DNA of 64,000 nt from Phycisphaerae bacterium (GCA_002705085.1 PAHO01000014.1:45399-109398); one strand, 5' to 3'; positions 53,750 to 63,913 are shown, numbered from the stretch's first letter. Numbers and translations: made by a program. Notes: a model not told the origin generated them from the letters alone.

Positions 53750-54646
53750 TCAGTTGTTGGTCCGGATGAGGACCCGGTCACCAACAGAGACCAAGCCTCG
53801 TGCCGCTTCCGATTCCATCTCGAGAACACCAGTGGCCCGGTTGATGTCGACCGCAGTGATGCGGATTCGGGCGACGTAGTCACCACCCCGCCCAACGGTT
53901 GCGATCCAGCCAACCTTCACACCATCACGGCTTCCGGCATTGATTTCGGCGTAGCTTCGCTCGCCGCCTCGACGGACCTGAACAATGGTTGCGTCCAAGT
54001 TGCGATCAGGCTCGATTCCAGCATCAAGCACCCCGGCCGAAGCCATCGTGTCCAACTCGCCAAAGCGAGCGATGTACCGACCGATGATGTCCATGGATGA
54101 AGCTTGATCGTCCTTCATCCGCTGCAATTCTTCTTGCAACGCACGGCGAGCAGCAATGGCCACTTCCAACTGAGCTGCGGTATCGCGGTACGTCTCGTCG
54201 AGTTCAACCCGTCGTCGTTCGGCGGCGAGTGCTTCCTGGCGAATGCCAGCAAGTTCGTCGATCAGCGATTCGGTCAAATCCTGATTGGCCGAGACCGCAG
54301 AGGCGAGGGTGGAAAGGTCGTTGGCTTGCTGGACCTTCAAGCCATTGGCTTGGGAAAGGTCATCACGCAAACGTTCCACCGTGGCCTTCGAATCGGCAGC
54401 ATTACTGCGGGCAGCACGAAGCGATGCTTCGAGTTCAGCAGCCCGGGTCGAAAGCCCCGTCTTGACTGCATCAAACTCACCAGATTGAGCATCGAGTCGA
54501 CCCTGCAGAGCGGCAATTTCCGCACGAGATTCCTGCCATTTGGCTTTGTAGGAATCCTCGTTGTAGGCATAGGTCACAACCATCGGCACCAAGGCCGCGG
54601 TCAAGAGTGCCACCAGGGCAACAAAGAGTTTGGAAAGGACGTGCAA
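53750..54646 (-). CDS. Membrane-anchored coiled-coil protein with C-terminal beta domain
   Basis: The protein has 298 residues. An N-terminal anchor (about 8-27) precedes a long coiled coil (about 30-195) and a beta domain (about 215-295: ATIVQVRRGGERSYAEINAG, then SRDGVKVGWIATVGRGG and GLVSVGDRVLIRTN). The C-terminal part resembles the small SH3-like or FlgT-C-like domains seen in MreC-like planctomycete proteins. The arrangement (anchor, coiled coil, beta barrel) is MreC-like, and mreBCD follows. A second shape or wall protein is a reasonable inference. Confidence 0.72.
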   Translation of the reverse strand: MHVLSKLFVALVALLTAALVPMVVTYAYNEDSYKAKWQESRAEIAALQGRLDAQSGEFDAVKTGLSTRAAELEASLRAARSNAADSKATVERLRDDLSQANGLKVQQANDLSTLASAVSANQDLTESLIDELAGIRQEALAAERRRVELDETYRDTAAQLEVAIAARRALQEELQRMKDDQASSMDIIGRYIARFGELDTMASAGVLDAGIEPDRNLDATIVQVRRGGERSYAEINAGSRDGVKVGWIATVGRGGDYVARIRITAVDINRATGVLEMESEAARGLVSVGDRVLIRTNN

Positions 54647-54761
54647 GGTTCAGTCTCCAGATCGCGATCCTCCGCCGCGAAGCAGAAAGTATAGAGGATC
54701 CGTCCCGTTGGGGCACAAACCAGATCGCTGTTTCGCGTCCAAAGAGGGGGGCACGGGCGAT

Positions 54762-56009
54762 TTATCGCCCTCGGCGCAAAACCGACACCGCGGCGGACGC
54801 TCGAACCAGCGGATCGGGGTCTTGGAGCATGCCCAAGAGCTTGGTCTCCGCTTCGGAGCCTGCCGTGAGCCCAAGAATCGCTGCTGACTGCTGCCGGATC
54901 AAAGGTTGATCATGAGAAGCCGACTCGATCACCCACGCCACTGGGGCCCTTCCCGGACGCAGTTGGGCCACGGCCCCGGCCGCAGCCAACCCGATCTCCA
55001 GCGGAATTTCATCTGATGCAGCCCGCAGGGCCCTCTCTTCGAGAACACCAGCGTACGTTTGGTCTCCAAGACGACCGAGTGCTTCGCACGCCAGCAAGGC
55101 CAGTTCACCCTGCTCTTCGGGTGCAAAGACGCCAGCCCGGACGGATTCAAGTGCATCGGGGTCCCCAAGTTCAGCCGCCGCCACCGCCAAACCAAACTCC
55201 ACAATTCTGCGTTGAGCTTCAGGCGTCCCGACCGCGAAAGGACTGGAAGACGCTTCTCGAAGCAACCGCACATCATCTTGTGTGCCGAAAGCGCCGATGA
55301 GCATCGCGGCATTGGCTCGGTGCTCTGGCGTTTCGGAAAATGCCGCCTCCGCCAATGGAGTGCGATCCACTTTTCGCCCCAGATGCGACAAGGCCGCAAC
55401 GGCCGCAGCTCTGACCGACAAAGCTGGGTCGACTCGAAGCCGCTCCAATACCGGCAAATACGCTCCATCCCCCCGGCGAGCAACCACCACAACCGCGATG
55501 AAACGAACTCCACGATTGGCGTCGCGAAGGGCAATGGGGAGGACACGGTTGGCCAGCGTTGCATCGAATTCTGCAGCTTCAACGGCGTGGGCTCTCATCG
55601 CCGGAGCCGCGTCGCGAGCGGCTTCCAGCAGGATGGTTCTGGCTTGGGCCAATGGACCTTCGGCTTGGATGGGGTTTGGACTGCCGACCACCACCGAAGT
55701 CGGCGGTTCGATCGGATTGGGGGCGAGGCCAGAGGGCATTCCATGATTTGAGGCCCCACCCGAGGGCGATACTGGCTCAACTGCAGGCGTTGACGAGACG
55801 GCAGGCTCCACCACTGTGCCTGTGGAGACCGATGAACGCATTGCCCCTCCTGGCATTCTGGCATCAGCGCCGGGGCTCCCCCCCGCCATTCGCCAAGACT
55901 GACTGGCTTCAGGATCATCAGACAGGGTGACACATCCACTCATCAGTCCCATCAACATCCACAATGAAGGGGCTTTGTTCACGACCCAAGCATAGTCACC
56001 CAGCTGCAT
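54762..56009 (-). CDS. HEAT-repeat lipoprotein
   Basis: The protein has 415 residues from the ATG at 56009. A GTG at 55982 gives the cleaner signal peptide MNKAPSLWMLMGLMSGC and would start after the lnt stop. The lipobox is LMSGC. A Ser/Pro/Gly/Thr-rich linker (about 40-120) leads to HEAT repeats (DANRGVRFIAVVVVARRGDG; DPALSVRAAAVAALSHLGRK; LLACEALGRLGDQT; LIRQQSAAILGLTAGSEAET). It is probably a protein-binding scaffold on the inner or outer membrane. It lies directly after lnt. Confidence 0.78.
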   Translation of the reverse strand: MQLGDYAWVVNKAPSLWMLMGLMSGCVTLSDDPEASQSWRMAGGSPGADARMPGGAMRSSVSTGTVVEPAVSSTPAVEPVSPSGGASNHGMPSGLAPNPIEPPTSVVVGSPNPIQAEGPLAQARTILLEAARDAAPAMRAHAVEAAEFDATLANRVLPIALRDANRGVRFIAVVVVARRGDGAYLPVLERLRVDPALSVRAAAVAALSHLGRKVDRTPLAEAAFSETPEHRANAAMLIGAFGTQDDVRLLREASSSPFAVGTPEAQRRIVEFGLAVAAAELGDPDALESVRAGVFAPEEQGELALLACEALGRLGDQTYAGVLEERALRAASDEIPLEIGLAAAGAVAQLRPGRAPVAWVIESASHDQPLIRQQSAAILGLTAGSEAETKLLGMLQDPDPLVRASAAVSVLRRGR

Positions 56010-57567
56010 GCCGACGGTGTCTAAGGCTCCAAACTCCCACGCCAATCACAGCCACAACCAAGCCCCAATCCCAAATCAACGCACCTCGGACCGCCCACGG
56101 GACACCCTCGCCCACCAAAGCCTTCACCGTGATGTGTCCGGAACGCCGAACGGGCAACCACGTGTGCATTCGGCCCGAAGCATCAATCAAACCCGTCCAC
56201 CCTGTGTTGGCGACACGGGCCACGGGTGTCCGGTTTTCGATGGCCCGCATTCGACACATGTCTCGGAATCGAGCTCGGGCAGCATCGACCCCTCCAAACC
56301 AACCATCATTGCTTGAAACGATGAAGAGGTCGGCCAGCCGTTCACCATGATCGAAAGCGAAAGACCGCATCAAACCGGGCAGCGTGCTCTCGTAACAAAT
56401 CGGGGTGGCCAGACGAATCCCTCCCAGCTCAAATCGACCGGGAGTCTCGCCTCGCGCCAAACCCGCTCCAATTGGACTGCCTTCAGGGGCAAACTTCAGC
56501 AGAAGTTCACGCAACTCTGGCACGGTACTCACCAAGGGGATGAACTCGCCAAAGGGTGTCAGTCCGATCTTCTCCGCGCGCTCGGTGGTGCCGTCAGGGT
56601 GAACAAGAACCGATGCATTGACCTGTCGATCCCAGTTCAAACCCGTTTCATCGATGACCAAACCGTCCCGGATGTTGGTGCCGACCAACATGGGGGTTTC
56701 AAACTCTTTGGCCCAAGCCTTCACCATTCCAGCAGGTTCCGCCCAAGGCCGCCGCAACTGATCCAGAACATCAGATTCAGATTCAAATCCGAAGCCTGGC
56801 AGCATGGTCTCAGGCCAGACCACGAGATCCACCGATGGACCCGAAGCACTCGCCGTAAGAAATTCGGTGACATCAGGAATCCAGCGTTCGGTTGCCCAGC
56901 CTGCTCGAAGGTCTTGAGGCAAATTGGTCTGAACCAAGCGAAGTTCCAAACCGCTTTCAACCGGATGAGGACGCAGCATGCTTCCCAGCAGCATGCATGA
57001 GAGCACACCACCCACGGACCAGCGCCAAGGCAACGCAAAGAACGCAAGCACCAAAGCCGAGCCTACCCAAGGGCCAAAGACCGACAACCACTGGGCCAAT
57101 CCTTCATTGGCCAACAGCAAGCGGGACCAGGGATCAAAGCCGTACCCACCAAAAACCCACGTGCCTCGCAGTGCGTCCAAAGCCGCCCCGAAAATGACAA
57201 ACCGGCAGAGCGCGCCTGGGCGCCGACCGGTGAGCAACACCAGCAACGTCGGCCAAAAAGCGGTGTACACCCCCATCCCTAATTGGGCGAGTGTTGAATA
57301 CGCACCAAGCCACCGTTCCGCCAAACTCCACCCGATGCTCAATGCGACAAAGAGTCCTAGGTTGTGCCGGAACATTCGCAAAGGATGCATGGCGAGCCGA
57401 AGTCCAGCCGCCAATCCCAAAGCGGCAGGGACCACTCCCAGATCAAAGCCATACCCAAGCACCGTGCCTGCCGTGTAAACAAAGACCAAGAGCCAAGGAT
57501 GAAGCCTTTGGTCAGCCAACTGCGGAACATTTGGTGATGGAACAAGGGGGGCCGCCACAAAGGGCAC
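55996..57567 (-). CDS. lnt: Apolipoprotein N-acyltransferase
   Basis: The protein has 523 residues from the GTG at 57567; a TTG at 57588 adds 7 residues and overlaps the accD stop. About seven membrane segments precede the nitrilase domain with its triad: Glu in VWPETMLPGFG, Lys in RAEKIGLTPFGEFIP and Cys in TPICYESTLPGL. The NDGWFGG segment is also conserved. It adds the third acyl chain to lipoproteins, which fits the several lipoproteins in this window. It is followed at once by a lipoprotein gene. Confidence 0.92.
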   Translation of the reverse strand: MPFVAAPLVPSPNVPQLADQRLHPWLLVFVYTAGTVLGYGFDLGVVPAALGLAAGLRLAMHPLRMFRHNLGLFVALSIGWSLAERWLGAYSTLAQLGMGVYTAFWPTLLVLLTGRRPGALCRFVIFGAALDALRGTWVFGGYGFDPWSRLLLANEGLAQWLSVFGPWVGSALVLAFFALPWRWSVGGVLSCMLLGSMLRPHPVESGLELRLVQTNLPQDLRAGWATERWIPDVTEFLTASASGPSVDLVVWPETMLPGFGFESESDVLDQLRRPWAEPAGMVKAWAKEFETPMLVGTNIRDGLVIDETGLNWDRQVNASVLVHPDGTTERAEKIGLTPFGEFIPLVSTVPELRELLLKFAPEGSPIGAGLARGETPGRFELGGIRLATPICYESTLPGLMRSFAFDHGERLADLFIVSSNDGWFGGVDAARARFRDMCRMRAIENRTPVARVANTGWTGLIDASGRMHTWLPVRRSGHITVKALVGEGVPWAVRGALIWDWGLVVAVIGVGVWSLRHRRHAAG

Positions 57568-57568
57568 C

Positions 57569-58411
57569 TTACTTGCCGGTGTAATCAATGATGGCGCTGA
57601 TCTCTGCTCTCAGATCTCCGCGTGCCACCACGCGATCGACAAAACCGCAGTCCTGCAGAAATTCAGACCGTTGAAAGCCTTCGGGCAACTTCTGGCGAAT
57701 CGTCTGCTCAATGACTCGAGGACCCGCAAAGCCGATCAGCGCCCCGGGCTCGGCCAAAATCACATCACCCAACATGGCAAACGAGGCCGTGACGCCACCC
57801 GTCGTGGGGTCGGCCAGCAGGGAAATGTACAAACCACCCATTTCATGGAATCGAGCCAACACCGCGGATGTCTTGGCCATTTGCATCAAGCTGAAGCCAG
57901 ATTCCATCATGCGAGCTCCTCCGGAGGCACTCACAATGATGAGCGGAAGATCACCAGCTTCCGCGGCCTCGCACGCCCGAGCAATTTTTTCACCAACCAC
58001 CGAGCCCATCGAGCCACCCAGGAACGAGAAATCCATGGCCGCCAACACCACCCGACGACCGTGGATGTAAGCGTGACCGGTCCGGACGGCATCACGTTGC
58101 CCGGTCTTGGCACGAGCTTGCTTGACTCGATCGGGATAAGCCTTCAGGTCGACGAATGAGAGCGGATCAACCGCCAGCAAATCCTCGTCCATGGGCTCAA
58201 AAGATTCGGGATCAACCAAGGTTTCAATCCGACGAACCGCATCCAGACGAAAATGATGACCGCATTCGGGACAAACCCAGAGGTTTGCGGCCAATGCCCG
58301 ATGAAAAATGCTGGCGTTGCAGGCCGGGCAATGGATCCAGGTGCCATCGGGAACAGCACGTTTGGCGGCTTCAGAGATCTCTGCCCAAGTTTGTGGAGGC
58401 TTGGCGCTCAT
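57569..58411 (-). CDS. accD: Acetyl-CoA carboxylase carboxyltransferase beta subunit
   Basis: The protein has 280 residues. An N-terminal zinc ribbon (HCPACNASIFHRALAANLWV, CPECGHHF) is followed by the crotonase-type carboxyltransferase domain (LGGSMGSVVGEKIARACEAA, IIVSASGGARMMESGFSLMQ, LLADPTTGGVTASFAMLGDV, GALIGFAGPRVIEQTIRQKL). Together with AccA it makes malonyl-CoA. It overlaps rpe by 4 bp; the accA gene is not here. Confidence 0.97.
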   Translation of the reverse strand: MSAKPPQTWAEISEAAKRAVPDGTWIHCPACNASIFHRALAANLWVCPECGHHFRLDAVRRIETLVDPESFEPMDEDLLAVDPLSFVDLKAYPDRVKQARAKTGQRDAVRTGHAYIHGRRVVLAAMDFSFLGGSMGSVVGEKIARACEAAEAGDLPLIIVSASGGARMMESGFSLMQMAKTSAVLARFHEMGGLYISLLADPTTGGVTASFAMLGDVILAEPGALIGFAGPRVIEQTIRQKLPEGFQRSEFLQDCGFVDRVVARGDLRAEISAIIDYTGK

Positions 58412-59130
58412 GACGCTTCCTCAATCGCTGGGCCACGAATCGCTTGAATGGCGGAACGTCGATCTTCGGCTTTAAAAATAGCGCTGGCGGCAACCAGAAC
58501 ATCACAGCCCGCCCGACGACAAGCTTCAGCGTTGGCCGGGGCGACGCCGCCGTCCATTTGAACACGAACCCCAGCTGGGGCTGCAGCGGAAAGCGCTTCG
58601 GTTTTGGCCAATACCTCAGGACGGAACGATTGACCGGCAAAACCAGGTTGCACGCTCATCACCAACAACAATTCGAAATCGGCAACGTAGGGCAGGATGT
58701 CTTCAAGAGATGTCCCGGGATTGATCGCCAGCCCCGCGGTTGCGCCAGCCTGTCGAATCAACTCAGCGGTCGCCCGAGGATCACTCTGGGGGTGATCCGC
58801 TTCCACGTGGATGGTCAAATGATCCGCCCCGGCTTGCACAAAGGGTTCGATGAATGCTTGGGGATGCTGGACCATCAGGTGCGCATCCAAACAAACGTCG
58901 GGGCAAGTCCGCCGCAATCCTGCAACGAGATCTGGCCCCATGGTCAAATTGGGGACGAAGTGGCCATCCATGACATCCAAATGCAACAAGTCACACCCGG
59001 CTTGCATGACGTCAATCGCTTCTTCACCAAGTCGTGAAAAATCGGCCCCCAGCATGGAGGCGGCAACCAATGACGATCGCGGTGCGTCGGTCAGAGAACG
59101 AAAAGGATGCGCTGCTGGAGCCACAGTCAC
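58408..59130 (-). CDS. rpe: Ribulose-phosphate 3-epimerase
   Basis: The protein has 240 residues. A TIM barrel with SLVAASMLGADFSRLGEEA, HLDVMDGHFVPNLTMGPDLV, DAHLMVQHPQAFI, LVMSVQPGFAGQSF and VQMDGGVAPANA contains the metal-binding His and Asp residues. It interconverts ribulose 5-phosphate and xylulose 5-phosphate. It is 6 bp after the thioredoxin-like gene and overlaps accD by 4 bp. Confidence 0.96.
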   Translation of the reverse strand: MTVAPAAHPFRSLTDAPRSSLVAASMLGADFSRLGEEAIDVMQAGCDLLHLDVMDGHFVPNLTMGPDLVAGLRRTCPDVCLDAHLMVQHPQAFIEPFVQAGADHLTIHVEADHPQSDPRATAELIRQAGATAGLAINPGTSLEDILPYVADFELLLVMSVQPGFAGQSFRPEVLAKTEALSAAAPAGVRVQMDGGVAPANAEACRRAGCDVLVAASAIFKAEDRRSAIQAIRGPAIEEAS

Positions 59131-59136
59131 GATCGC

Positions 59137-60186
59137 TCACTTGTCCTTGAGTTGGCTCAAATACCGCTCGAGGTCCAAACGATATTTTTGCTTCAGGACG
59201 GGAGGCGCAACTCGGACCGCACGCCGCTGCAAGTTGACAGCATCTCGGACCTGTCCACCAGCAAAGGCAATCGCCGCTTCCAAGGCCGGTCGTTCCGGAT
59301 CAGAATCAGAAAGTTCTTGGCTGGCCATTTTGGTCAATCGCTCAGCAACATCCAACCGGCGAGCGCTTTCGGGCATGTCTCGACCGGCGGCGATTTCTCG
59401 GGCCAAATCCGCCATCAGCCAATAATCATCTCCATACTCGGAGATCACTTCTTCGATCCAGCCATACGCTCGGTCCGTTTCCCCCCGATCGATGGCATAC
59501 AAACGGAAGATTTCAACCGCGGCCTGGTTGAGGACACCCTCACCATCGCGAAGCATCTGCATGTAATACGACTCGGCGTCTTGCCAGTCGTTGTACTTGC
59601 GAGCCTCCTTGGCCGACTTCTTCAGCTTTTCGCCATAAGGGGTCAGTTCGTGGTGGTAACGACCCTTCACAAAATCCTCGAGAAGACCATCCAGTTCTTC
59701 ACCAGGAGCGCCAATCCACTGGATGATGCCCTTCGCATCCACCAAGAAGACGGTGGGCAAACGGTCCTTTCGGGGGGAGTTGTCCAGCCAGTTCCGGAAG
59801 GTGTTCTCTCCTGAATCAGAGGCCACTGGGAAGGTGGTGATCCCGGCATACTCACCAAGGAAGCGTTCCAAATCAGCCGTGCCTTCTTTGGAGATCCCCA
59901 CCACCTGCAGTCCTCGGCTGGACCAGATGTCGTGAATTCGGCTGATCTCTTGCATCCACAACCCGCAGGATGAGCAAGAGTCACTCTTCACTCCAAAGAA
60001 ATACACCAAGAGAGGTTGCTCGGCTTCGATCCGAAATGTGTCGTCGTCACGCTCCTCACCTTCAATGGCTGGTCGTATCCACGCTGAAGTTTGCATCTGA
60101 GGCTGGGCCGTTCCTGGCTTCACTTCATTGGATTGGGCGAGAACAGGGCTGGTGAACAGCAAGAGTGTGAGCATGAACCGGGTCAT
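59137..60186 (-). CDS. Exported thioredoxin-like protein with CSSC motif
   Basis: The protein has 349 residues from the ATG at 60186. A signal peptide (MTRFMLTLLLFTSPVLAQ) precedes a TlpA-like thioredoxin fold (LLVYFFGVKSDSCSSCGLWM, GLQVVGISKEGTADLERFLG, PTVFLVDAKGIIQWIG), then a helical TPR-like tail (about 185-349). The active site is C-S-S-C, not W-C-x-x-C. It is probably a periplasmic disulfide or redox protein, coupled to pgk and rpe only by position. Confidence 0.82.
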   Translation of the reverse strand: MTRFMLTLLLFTSPVLAQSNEVKPGTAQPQMQTSAWIRPAIEGEERDDDTFRIEAEQPLLVYFFGVKSDSCSSCGLWMQEISRIHDIWSSRGLQVVGISKEGTADLERFLGEYAGITTFPVASDSGENTFRNWLDNSPRKDRLPTVFLVDAKGIIQWIGAPGEELDGLLEDFVKGRYHHELTPYGEKLKKSAKEARKYNDWQDAESYYMQMLRDGEGVLNQAAVEIFRLYAIDRGETDRAYGWIEEVISEYGDDYWLMADLAREIAAGRDMPESARRLDVAERLTKMASQELSDSDPERPALEAAIAFAGGQVRDAVNLQRRAVRVAPPVLKQKYRLDLERYLSQLKDK

Positions 60187-60232
60187 GGGTGGAGGCCTCC
60201 AATGGGACACATACTGTAAAGCATTCTGTGGC

Positions 60233-61447
60233 TTATTTTTCTGCGACTGCGGCAAGTCCGGGCATTGGGGATCCTTCCAACATGGCCAAACTGGCCCCGC
60301 CCCCGGTGGAAACGTGGCTCACCCGATCCGCCACCCCCAGCAACTCGGCTGCCGCCGCGGTGTCTCCCCCACCCACGATGCCCACCGCTGCCCCTTCAGA
60401 GGCACGGGCCACGGCCTCGCCCACCGCCGCCGTTCCGGTACGGAATGCCTCCCACTCAAAGACGCCCATGGGGCCATTCCACACGATGGTCTGGGCTGCG
60501 GCCAACACATCAGCGAAGGTTTGGCAGGTCTCAGGACCAATATCAAGCCCCATCAGGCCCTCCGGGATATCACCAGCCACGATCGAGGCCTCAGCATCCT
60601 TGTCGAATTCAGCGGCGACCACATGATCGGTGGGCAAGAGCACCTTCGTACCAGCCGACTCAGCTTCAGCGAGCATGTCACGGCATGCCTCCAGAATGTC
60701 CTCTTCGCAGCGGCTCGCACCGATGTTGCCACCTCGAGCCGCAAGCAGGGTGTACGCCATCGCCCCGCCCACCAGCATGGTGTCGACTTTGCCCGCCAAA
60801 TTCCGAATCGCGGGGATCTTGTCGGAGACCTTCGCCCCTCCCAAGATGGCCACGAAACCCCCCGCTTCCTTGGCATCTGCAAGCCGAAGCCCGAGGTATT
60901 CCACTTCTTTGGCCATCAAGCACCCCAAGAGTTTGGGACGTGAACCCATGGCCTCGGGAACCGCAACCATGGATGCGTCCGCTCGGTGCGCGGTGCCAAA
61001 TGCATCGGTGCAATATGCATCGGCCATCCCGGCCAGGATGCTGGCAAACTCCGGATCGCCTTTCTTCTCCCCTTTTTCAAAGCGGAGATTTTCCAGAAGC
61101 AAGACCTTTCCTGGATTCAAATCCGCAGCGGCCGCAACCGCTTCTGGTGAAGTGGGCAACGGCCCCGGAATCAACACCGGACGGTTCAGCAGTTCGGAAA
61201 GGCGCTCCGCGACTGGCGCCATGCTGAGCGCAGGCTCATGGCCCTCTCCTGAAGGGCGTCCGAGGTGACTCATCAGGATGGCGCTGCCACCGCCGTCGAG
61301 AATGGCGTGAATTGTTGGCAAAGCCCCCTGAATGCGACGATCATCCGCCACTTGACCGCTTTCGTCCAACGGAACATTGAAGTCAACTCGGACCAAAACA
61401 CGGGAACCAGAGGGATCAAAATCTCGAATAGAACGGTATTCCGACAC
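60233..61447 (-). CDS. pgk: Phosphoglycerate kinase
   Basis: The protein has 404 residues from the GTG at 61447, with GAGGAGG six bases upstream; upstream in-frame codons to 61462 include no better start. Motifs are VLVRVDFNVPLDESGQVADD, ILMSHLGRPSGEG, LLLENLRFEKGEKKGDPEFA, FVAILGGAKVSDKIPAI, WNGPMGVFEWEAF and GGGDTAAAA. It makes ATP from 1,3-bisphosphoglycerate. It heads the long minus-strand run that ends at the terminator at 53484. Confidence 0.97.
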   Translation of the reverse strand: MSEYRSIRDFDPSGSRVLVRVDFNVPLDESGQVADDRRIQGALPTIHAILDGGGSAILMSHLGRPSGEGHEPALSMAPVAERLSELLNRPVLIPGPLPTSPEAVAAAADLNPGKVLLLENLRFEKGEKKGDPEFASILAGMADAYCTDAFGTAHRADASMVAVPEAMGSRPKLLGCLMAKEVEYLGLRLADAKEAGGFVAILGGAKVSDKIPAIRNLAGKVDTMLVGGAMAYTLLAARGGNIGASRCEEDILEACRDMLAEAESAGTKVLLPTDHVVAAEFDKDAEASIVAGDIPEGLMGLDIGPETCQTFADVLAAAQTIVWNGPMGVFEWEAFRTGTAAVGEAVARASEGAAVGIVGGGDTAAAAELLGVADRVSHVSTGGGASLAMLEGSPMPGLAAVAEK

Positions 61448-61613
61448 GGTGGGCCTCCTCAAAGGTGAATCGCACAGGATATCCGGACTTGGTGGTTGAG
61501 ATTGACCGTTTCTGCGTGGCGAACACCCAGTCTGGTCCTAGTCTGGTACATCTAAGAATCTCTAAGAGCTGCAGGTTCGAAGAGTCATCAGAATCGTCCT
61601 TTGGAGGAAGACC

Positions 61614-63896
61614 GTGAATAGCCGTATCGTCGCCACTTTTGCCGCTTGTTCAGCTGCAATCGCTTCCGCAGGATGGTTTACAGATTTCAACACTGCACCC
61701 CACCCAGATCATGGTCTGAGCGGTGACCTTGTGGCGAACCCACTCGGCGGCGGCAACCCAGATGTGATTGTTTGGGACTTGCAGTCGTACGCCAACTACG
61801 GACCCGCGGCCGGCTACCACGCTTATGCCTTGGGCACCACGTCGTGCAACCAAGGTGACGTGCCTTTGCTTTGGCAGTCCAGCACCAACCTCCACCCCGT
61901 CATTGGGCAAAACATGTACCGATGGAAGGATGGACGCTTTGAGCAATTGGGCATGGGCTGGCTGAAGCATGGCTTCTTCGCTCTGTCGCTCTCTGACTGC
62001 GGGCCATGCCAAAGCACCGACGGTACGACACTCGGCATCGATTGCTCAGACCCCTACACCGCCGGCCGCAACGGCTCCCAAGGCGGCTTGGGGCCCAAGT
62101 ACCAGGTGAACGCCACCACTGGGTTCTTCCCTTATCCCCCGGCCGATCCGTCCTACTCCGGATCAACCGCTCGGCGTTGCCGCGTCCCATCAGCAGACGT
62201 GATCCCTTCACAGAACCCCGGCGCGGTGTACTTCATGGAAGGCCAGTACATCTGCCCCGACGATTCGCCTGATGACACCGGGGACGCCTCCAACAACTCA
62301 TCCCACCGCCAACTGAACATGGCGGCTTCGGGCGCCATCTCCAGTTTCGCTGGCCCCACCATTCAAGAACTCCCCGCCATCGCATCTTGGGATGACTTGG
62401 ATCCTGAAGTGGACCTTCATGAAATTGAAATCCCTGGCGAAGGCACGATCTGGTTTGGCTCTCGCGTCTTTGACGAAGGTGACGGCACCTATCGCTACGA
62501 GTACGCCATCTTCAACTTGAATGTGGACCGATCCATCGGCGCCATCCGCCTGCCATGGAGTGATGGCAACCCACTGACTTCCAGCACCCACAAAGCCCCA
62601 GAGTGGCACTCTGGAGAACAATTCTCGAACGCAGCCTGGACGATGACCACGGGTGGAGGTGAGATGGTCTGGAGTTCGGAGCCATTCGCCGCCAATGAAA
62701 TGGCGAACGCCGTGCGTTGGGGCAACATGCAGAACATTACGGTCATCACGACCGCCCAACCTGAGGCCGGCACCGTCACCTTGGACATGTTCAAACCCGG
62801 CGACTTCCCATCATTGTTTGTAGACACTCAAGTGCCCGGCAATTCAACCGTTGCCATCAACTTCCCGTCCGGAACCCCTGATGCACTTTCACCCACTGTG
62901 GGCACCGAACTGGTCATGGATGTGACTCCACTCGAGATCACCCCTGCACCAAACAGTGGCAAAATGCATGTCACCCGCTCCGACAACACCGTCGAAGTGT
63001 TTGACATGGTGGAATCACCTGAAAATCGACACAGCATCGTCTTCTCCGATATCGAGTGCTTCGAAGAGGTGACGTATTTCTTCTCCATCGACACAAGCGA
63101 TGGCGATCGCGTCTACTGGCCAGGAGGCGGAGACACCTCTCCGGAACTCGATTACCAGTACGCCGCAAAGGGACTGACCGAAGTCCAAATCCCATTCAAC
63201 GACGACTTCGAATCTGATCAGGGCTGGACCGTCTCCGGAGATGCTTCCGCCGGCATGTGGCTTCGAAGCAGCACGGTGAATGGGTGCACGTACGGCAATC
63301 CCAATGCCACTGCTGACGGCTCACAGACTGCGTTCTTAACCGATGACTCGGCCTGCAATATCGATGTCGACGGTGGCCAAACCATCTTGACTTCTCCACC
63401 AATGGATGCGAGTTCACTCGAATCTCGTTTGCACTACACCCGCTGGTATGACTGCATCTTTGGACCAGTGGCTGGTGATGACACCTTCGTCGTTGAACTT
63501 TCCTCTGACAATGGTGCGACTTGGACCGTGGCGGAGGAAATTGACTCCAGCAACCCCGAAGCAGACGGCGGCTGGGTCAACACAGTGCTTCGTGTCGGCG
63601 ATTATGTCGAAAATACCGCCACCCTCCGAGTTCGATTCACCGCCCAAGACACTGGCAACAGTTCCATCGTCGAAGCTGGCATCGACTCTGTCTTCATCCG
63701 GGCGGAACTTTGCGAAGACTCACCTCCATGTCCGGCGGACTTCGACAATTCGGGCTCCGTCGACTTCCCCGACCTGCTGTCCTTGCTCTCTTCGTGGGGC
63801 GCCTGTGATGGCTGCAATACCGACCTCAATGACTCTGGCACCGTGGACTTTGAAGACCTCCTTTTGGTCTTGTCGGCCTTCGGCACCTGCCCCTGA
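61614..63896 (+). CDS. Large secreted protein with tandem GC-type dockerin end
   Basis: The protein has 760 residues from a GTG with GGAGGAAG upstream. A signal peptide (about 1-19) is followed by GWFTDFNTAPHPDHGLSGDL, a beta-rich, Cys-containing body and a MAM/jelly-roll-like region near 530-690 (FNDDFESDQGWTVSGDASAG; AFLTDDSACNIDVDGGQ; LRVRFTAQDTGNSSIVEAGI). Two dockerin-like units close it: CPADFDNSGSVDFPDLLSLL then SSWGACD, and NTDLNDSGTVDFEDLLLVLS then AFGTCP. The role is extracellular; the catalytic function is unknown. Confidence 0.85.
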   Translation: MNSRIVATFAACSAAIASAGWFTDFNTAPHPDHGLSGDLVANPLGGGNPDVIVWDLQSYANYGPAAGYHAYALGTTSCNQGDVPLLWQSSTNLHPVIGQNMYRWKDGRFEQLGMGWLKHGFFALSLSDCGPCQSTDGTTLGIDCSDPYTAGRNGSQGGLGPKYQVNATTGFFPYPPADPSYSGSTARRCRVPSADVIPSQNPGAVYFMEGQYICPDDSPDDTGDASNNSSHRQLNMAASGAISSFAGPTIQELPAIASWDDLDPEVDLHEIEIPGEGTIWFGSRVFDEGDGTYRYEYAIFNLNVDRSIGAIRLPWSDGNPLTSSTHKAPEWHSGEQFSNAAWTMTTGGGEMVWSSEPFAANEMANAVRWGNMQNITVITTAQPEAGTVTLDMFKPGDFPSLFVDTQVPGNSTVAINFPSGTPDALSPTVGTELVMDVTPLEITPAPNSGKMHVTRSDNTVEVFDMVESPENRHSIVFSDIECFEEVTYFFSIDTSDGDRVYWPGGGDTSPELDYQYAAKGLTEVQIPFNDDFESDQGWTVSGDASAGMWLRSSTVNGCTYGNPNATADGSQTAFLTDDSACNIDVDGGQTILTSPPMDASSLESRLHYTRWYDCIFGPVAGDDTFVVELSSDNGATWTVAEEIDSSNPEADGGWVNTVLRVGDYVENTATLRVRFTAQDTGNSSIVEAGIDSVFIRAELCEDSPPCPADFDNSGSVDFPDLLSLLSSWGACDGCNTDLNDSGTVDFEDLLLVLSAFGTCP

Positions 63897-63913
63897 TTTC
63901 TAAGGAAGAATCC

